From the NCBI GenBank assembly GCA_034387635.1, contig JAOANU010000016.1:744001-808000 (forward strand): DNA of 64,000 nt, given 5' to 3'. The translations under genes and the position numbers were made by a program. Source of the stretch: Rhodosporidiobolus odoratus. Lineage: Eukaryota > Basidiomycota > Microbotryomycetes > Sporidiobolales > Sporidiobolaceae. Positions 59,053 to 64,000 of the stretch are shown piece by piece (within the stretch, counting starts at the first letter, position 1; every line of letters begins with the position of its first letter). The notes below the pieces were generated by a model. It was given only the letters and a program-made list of their open reading frames with translations. It searched no databases and had not been told where the DNA came from.

Positions 59053-62000
59053 TCATACTTCAGCCGCCTCCGGCCCCACGACTTCCACCATTGTCTCCTG
59101 CAATTCTTGCAGCGCGAGCTGGACCGTCGGTTGGACGTGAGAGTCTGCGGATCCGCAGAGGCAGAGAAGGTAAGCTGGCTGGGAGACGAAGGGAGGAAGC
59201 GGGACGAGGACGTACCGCCTCCGCTCTTGGAGACGACACCTGCTTCGCGTAGTCGAGAGAGAACGCGAGGTTGACAGTTGGTCCAGTAGACCTGTGAGTA
59301 GGATGACGAAGCCACAGGGTGGTCAGTGAGCGTCGGACGGTAACAGCAGAAACAGAGCCGCGGCAAAGGGGGAAGAATGTACCAGCACGCTCCTCCCTGC
59401 GTAACTCTCGACCACCTCTCTCAAAATCTGCAACGCACTGACATCGACCTCCACCACATCCGCCAATTGAAACACAACCACACTCGCCTCTCCCCTTCTC
59501 GGTTCATCCGCCGGATGCGCCTTCTTGGGTCCATACCTCTCTAGCCTCCTCAGTCTTTCCTTCAGAGCCCCTGTGTTGGCAAACGTGAGAGCCGTGTCTC
59601 GAATCCGAGCAATGAGAACCCCGGGGACTTCTTCCTGCCCTTGAGTGAGGGAAGCTAGGAGGGGGTCTTCGTAGGCGTCGTCGTCCGAGTCCGAGTCGAG
59701 AGGTTCGAAGAGAGACGTTTCCGGAATGCGGGCTAGGATGGAGATTCGAACGGAGGTGGAACGTTTTAGGGCGAGGATCAGGGAGAGGGAGACGGAGACG
59801 ATGATGCCCACCTAGTTTCGTGGTGTCCGGCGTGAGCGAGCCACGATGGTAGGCGTGTCAGGGGAAGGACGTACCTCGACGTTGATGAAGAGACTGAGGA
59901 AGAAGGTAAGTAGCATGAGGCCGCCGTCAACCCAGGCTCGCATCTTCCAGAAGAACTGTACGGCATAATCCTCAAGAGTCAGTCTCAAGGATCGCATCGA
60001 GGTTGAGGAAACACAGACCGAGGGATCCGAAGAAGATGGCGCACCATAAGATCCTCCGGCGCCTCCTCCAAAATCGAAAACACCACCACACAAACCACAA
60101 CCGCCAAAATACATTTAGGCAAGCTAGTCAACAACCCCAACATAGTATACGTGACAAGCAGAATGAAGCTGCCCGTCAACAACGAAGCCATCTGGGTCGT
60201 CGCACCTGTTGCGGCGGCGAGTCGAGAACGGGTGATGGAGCCGTAACCTTGTAGAGAGCCGGCGCACAGGGAGTTGAAGAGGTTTGCAAAACCGAGGGCG
60301 CAAAGTTCTCGGTTGGGAGAGATAGGGTAATCGAACTTTGAGGCCTGCGTTGCGTGTTTGTTGTACGCTCCAGTTAGTCTTCGCGATGGCGCAGAAGCCG
60401 AGGAAAACCAGATAAACGAACCTGATCTTTCGCTGCGACGATCGAATCCAAAAAGCCAAGTACAGCGATGACTGTCGCAGTCCCCATCGTTCGGTGCGCG
60501 TAGCCGCCCAGGTGTCCCCATCCTACCAGAGGTAGGCGGAACTTGACCGCGCCGGGGGAGACGTGCCCGAGAACGGCGAGGCCATGAGATTGCCAGTTGA
60601 GGAGGTGCGAGAGTACTGCGTATCCGAGGTAACGCAAAAGTTATCAGCGAGAGGGGGATAAACAGATCCGAGGGGCAGCGCACGGGTCGAGACTAGGACA
60701 ACCACGAGTACTTCCGGGACGAAGTTTAAAAATCGGAAGCCCTTCCGTCGCGACAGATGTCGCTTGAAGAATTTTGCGCCGACGAGAACAGCGAGAGCGA
60801 CACCGGAAACCAACACAGTCAGACGATGAGCGTCGCCGAAACTGCGTGGGCGTAAGCAGAGGGGTTTAGTTGCATGGCCGAAAGAGAGAGGCAGGCGGAG
60901 AGAGAGAGAAAAGGAAGAGAATTGCGGCACACTGCGTGAGTATGTAGTAGACCTTTTCAGGCAGAGTCGAGCTTGCGCCGTAAACCTTGTTCAGGCCATG
61001 CTCGATGCCGAGGATAGGAAGGGCTTGAGTGACAAAGATGACTAGGCCGACGGCGGTGATGAAGCCTCGAAGCAATGCCTGCCGAGCGAAAATCCATATC
61101 AGTGGGATTTTCAAGCGGGAGAAGAGGAAAGACGGCTAACGCGGGAAAGGATGGCGTCAAGAAAACCTAGACGGAAGAAGCCGAGCCTATATAACGGCGT
61201 GTCAACGAGGAACTCGCAACGCGAGAGACAGTTACAGACGTACAGGAATGTTATCAGCCCCGACTGAAAAGTGATAATGGTCGTGACCGTCGTAATCAAC
61301 ATCATCTTGTCCTTGGCATTCATTGGCCCATGCGCATGCTCCTCTTCCTCCAAGAACCTTGCGATCGTCTCTCCCGTGATGAGAGACAGCGCGGCTTCAG
61401 GCCCGACGGAGAGTTGTCGGCAGGTGCCGAGGACGCTGTATAGCATGGAGGGGATGGCAGCGGCAAAGAGACCATAGACTGGGTCAGAGTGTACGAGGTT
61501 GGTTGAGTAGGACATGGATTGGGGAATGATCATCGACGTGAGCTGGGTAAAGTCAGACGGGAGGAAGATTCCGGCAAGGGGAGCAGGGAGAAATGGGAAG
61601 TTCAGCACGCCGACACTTTTAAGCAAGACGAGCCGACCTTGAGCAAGCTCGTTTCGAGGTGAGGCGGACAAATGCACGACTTACAGTGAGAGCGGCCGTC
61701 ACATCTCCGCCAAACTGCCTCAAAGTGTACTTGGGCACCCAGTCGAGAATCTGGTGAGAAAAACGCAACACGAAGAAAACTCAGTATCGCTCCTTCCGGG
61801 GAAACCAAGGCGGACAGCAACGTACAGGTACATAGTACTTTGCTCGTGTCGACAGAGACTGCCACTTGGTCCGCTGGGCTTGCTGCCTCGCCCTTTTGCG
61901 GTCGAGAGATTTGGCGCGAGAAAGGCGGGCGGGCAGAGTTGCAAAGGCTGATCAGGCAAGAGCATGAGTCGGTACCGCGCGACCGCCTTCGAGTCGCCTC

Positions 62001-62293
62001 GAACAGCAAGTAGGGCTGCCTTGTGCGTTTGCCGGCATGTTTCCTGCTCGGCTGTCGGCAGAGGGAAAGGACGGACCTTGTTCCTCTCTGCTGCCCGGGG
62101 TGGTCGATCCGTAGCTTCTGACCTTTGCTACATGTGCTCCCGGCGACGCGAATGGATCAACGTCAGAGTCGAGGCTGTCAAAGTTGTTCGAGTGGTGGTG
62201 GGGGTTGCGAGGTAGTAGCGAAGATCGCTCGCCCTGAGGGTGCTCGTCTGCCGGAGTTGAGCTACCTGACGGTGTCGGAGCTAGTGACGACAT
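59053..62293 (-). CDS. SulP-family anion (sulfate) transporter with STAS domain
   Basis: Sulfate/anion permease. The cytosolic N-terminus is Ser/Pro-rich (MSSLAPTPSGSST...SLLPRNPHHH, SYGSTTPGSREEQG) followed by a basic exon (RAKSLDRKRARQQAQRTKW) and KYYVPILDWVPKYTLRQFGGDVTAALT. Transport core: VIPQSMSYSTNLVHSDPVYGLFAAAIPSMLYSVLGTCRQLSVGPEAALSLITGE (SulP signature), ITFQSGLITFLLGFFRLGFLDAILSRALLRGFITAVGLVIF, PNRELCALGFANLFNSLCAGSLQGYGSITRSRLAAATGATTQMASLLTG. The STAS domain is VPGVLIARIRDTALTFANTGALKERL ... VVVFQLADVVEVDVSALQILREVVESY. Ends TVQLALQELQETMVEVVGPEAAEV. About twelve exons. The N-terminal basic exon needs a 35-nt intron (62-64 region near 61946-61980), very short, so that model is less certain. 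Vacuolar or plasma-membrane location not told. Confidence 0.88.
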
Positions 62294-62662
62294 GCTGCCA
62301 GGCGCAGAGCCGTGGACGAGTCTCGCGACTGAAGGAGGAAAAAGAGGGGATAAAACTGACGATGTCGAGGTCCTGACAGCTAGTGATGGCACGAATGGAA
62401 AGGCTAGCAGACTAGCAGACTAGCAGACTATCGGACCTCGTTGACCCTACTCTACGAATCCAACTCCTTCGATCACGTTGTGCTGTACTACTGAAATTGG
62501 TTGCCGGTCAGCTCACACCGCCTCATCCAGCCTCATCTGAATCCCTCTCTCCTCTTAGTTCCCCATCCTCAGCCCTCACCGCCAACCGCAACTCGATCTA
62601 GTAGACAACTTTAGCACTACCGACCACACTACCCAGTCTTTAGTCTTTGACGAGCCACACCC
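62294..62662. promoter_or_regulatory. Divergent promoter region, SulP transporter / PTC7-like
   Basis: About 370 bases, with four CTAGCAGA units near 62402-62427 and a CT-rich block before the PTC7-like ATG. No gene seen. Confidence 0.4.
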
Positions 62663-64000
62663 ATGTCGGGTAGGTCACCCAAAGCCCTTCTCCCTTCCTC
62701 GCTATCTCTCTCCTCGATTCAACGCGCTCTCCCCACCGCCAAAAACACAAAGATCAAATCCTACGCTGTACGCACACTCGCAACATCAACTGCCCGCCAT
62801 GACAAGCTCAACCTAGTCCGTCAACACCGTCCACCGACTTCAGGAGCTTCCGCACCAGCACGAGCAGGAGCAGGAGCAGGAGCATCGGCGCAATCCCAAT
62901 CCGGTCCGACAAACACATCACCTCGACCATCAGCTGCTGCAGCCACCGACAGTCACAAGGCCCTACTCGCAGCTGGTTCAACTGCAAACAGCAGGACGGC
63001 GTTCGCTGGGTACTTTGAACCCACCGCAACTCGCTCATTCTCCACCTCCGCTCGGACTCCCCACCAGCAGTCCGTCTCTTCGTCGTCCGGTGGCATTTCC
63101 TCGCCTCCCCCACCAGGAAACTCGCCTCTATCCGGCTCTGGCAGCGGAGGAGCCGCCGCCCCAAAGCACCACAGCTCTCTCGCCACGCCGTCTTCTCAAC
63201 CCGACGGCGGTGATCTCTACCTCTCGCCCAACTCTTACCAGTCCTCGCACAACTCCTCTCTCCCTTCCACCATCAACCATCCCTCGACCCCTCTACCATC
63301 TACTTCCCAGTCCTCCCAGCCTCCTTCCTCCTCTTCCACCTCAAACCCTCCAGCCACTCTCTTCACCTCTGCCCCGCCTGCCCACTTCCCTCCACACGCC
63401 CTCCCCTCCTTCTTCGGCTCTGCACTGAGCATTGCGAGGCGGAGCAACCTAGTCTTCCGGAATGGAGCGTACGGGATCCCGAAGCCAGAAATGGGAAGGA
63501 GGAACAAGGGCAAGGAGAAGATGTTGATGCCGCCAGAAGGAACGCCAGAGGAGCACTACCTTAGTGTAGGGGTCGGAGAGGATGCCGTGCGTTAGTTGCC
63601 TTGTGCTTTGTCCTCTGTGATAACCTTATCAGATTTCGTTTCCTGCAGTATTTCCTCCGTTCCGATTCTTTGGGAGTAGCTGATGGCGTAGGTGGATGGT
63701 CCGGGCACGCGGGAGCAAACTCGGCGCGGTGGGCAAGGAAACTCATGCATCGTGCGTTGCCCCCTTTTCCCCTCTCATCCGATACTCCCTCAACCTGCCC
63801 TTTCCGCCTTGCAGAGTGGCTGACCGAAATCTCTCCGTGCAGACTGCTCGGCTGAGCTTGCTCGTTATGAGAATGTTGAGGATGACCTCTTTCTGAGGTA
63901 CTACGAGGTCGACCCAGTGGACATCTTGCAGTGTGCCTACGAGAAGACTCTGGCTGAGTGCAAGCAAGAGGTGTGCTCTCTCGCTTGCTTTCTTCCAAAG
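62663..64000 (+). CDS. PTC7: PTC7-like mitochondrial protein phosphatase 2C (3' end outside window)
   Basis: PP2C-family Mn/Mg-dependent Ser/Thr phosphatase; the yeast Ptc7 acts in mitochondria on coenzyme Q synthesis factors. The N-terminal 290 residues are disordered and Ser/Pro/Thr/Ala-rich, after a presequence-like start (MSGRSPKALLPSSLSLSSIQRALPTAKNTK). The folded part begins LSIARRSNLVFRNGAYGIPK, YLSVGVGEDA and, after an intron at about 63594-63648, YFLRSDSLGVADGVGGW, which contains the metal-binding DG of PP2C motif 2 (VADGVGGW is specific to the PTC7/SpoIIE-like branch), then NSARWARKLMHR and HCSAELARYENVEDDLFL. The window ends inside the catalytic domain after about 120 of its residues, so the later motifs (DGxxD, DN) are not seen. 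Confidence 0.82.

Overview
This is a nuclear genome segment of a basidiomycete fungus, most likely a red yeast of Pucciniomycotina (Rhodotorula/Rhodosporidium-like). The reasons are GC-rich sequence, dense short introns (about 45-100 nt, donors mostly GTGCGT or GTACGT, CTGAC/CTAAC branch sites, CAG acceptors), very compact gene spacing, and a protein set typical of a lipid-accumulating yeast. No rRNA, tRNA, transposon, CRISPR or viral sequence was recognised. Gene models were built by hand by splicing reading frames; where closing the frame fixed the exon borders, this is stated.

Layout. 1-932 (-): 5' part of a Zn2Cys6 transcription factor, cut by the window edge. 2270-3201 (-): type I membrane protein. 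3503-6001 (+): alpha/beta hydrolase. 6208-8373 (-): mitochondrial pyruvate-dehydrogenase-kinase family protein, divergent from 8382-9456 (+) Mediator subunit MED20. 9890-11656 (+): ERMES barrel MDM10. 11871-14149 (-): xylitol/sorbitol dehydrogenase. 14679-17071 (-): SUR1-type ceramide mannosyltransferase. 17572-20173 (-): DHA1-type MFS transporter. 21776-23467 (+): BRCT protein. 23829-26608 (-): HOS3-type histone deacetylase, divergent from 26742-27301 (+) LYR protein. 27951-32325 (+): large low-complexity protein with a Cys cluster.

32508-36201 (-): four head-to-tail genes for small acidic/basic proteins that I read as one tandem family, not recognised from any known family. This is the most unusual part of the window. 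All four close in frame with a shared exon layout and share a DD-x-(I/V)-x-P ... GG ... PLAIS-x-K type C-terminal motif, degenerate in the outermost copy.

36368-37751 (-): unknown protein ending in a CaaX-like CTVM, divergent from 37867-40237 (+) spliceosomal cyclophilin CWC27. 40316-42366 (-): RIT1, divergent from 42665-44366 (+) the acyltransferase DGA1 (DGAT2). 44815-45884 (+): GNAT acetyltransferase. 46079-46464 (-): small MLRQ-like mitochondrial protein. 47087-48600 (-): SGNH hydrolase. 48958-49850 (-) and 50582-51549 (+): two Sur7/PalI-like four-span proteins in divergent orientation. 52122-53976 (-): CPSF6-like RRM protein, divergent from 54302-58809 (+) PEX1. 59053-62293 (-): SulP anion transporter with STAS domain. 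62663 to the right edge (+): PTC7-like PP2C phosphatase, cut by the window.

The genes are mostly unrelated housekeeping functions and do not form a pathway cluster. Common themes are mitochondria/lipid contact (PDK, MDM10, LYR, MLRQ-like, PTC7), lipid metabolism (DGA1, SUR1, alpha/beta hydrolase, PEX1), RNA biology (CWC27, RIT1, CPSF6-like) and chromatin/transcription (MED20, HOS3, Zn2Cys6, BRCT). Many neighbours are divergent pairs that share short promoters.
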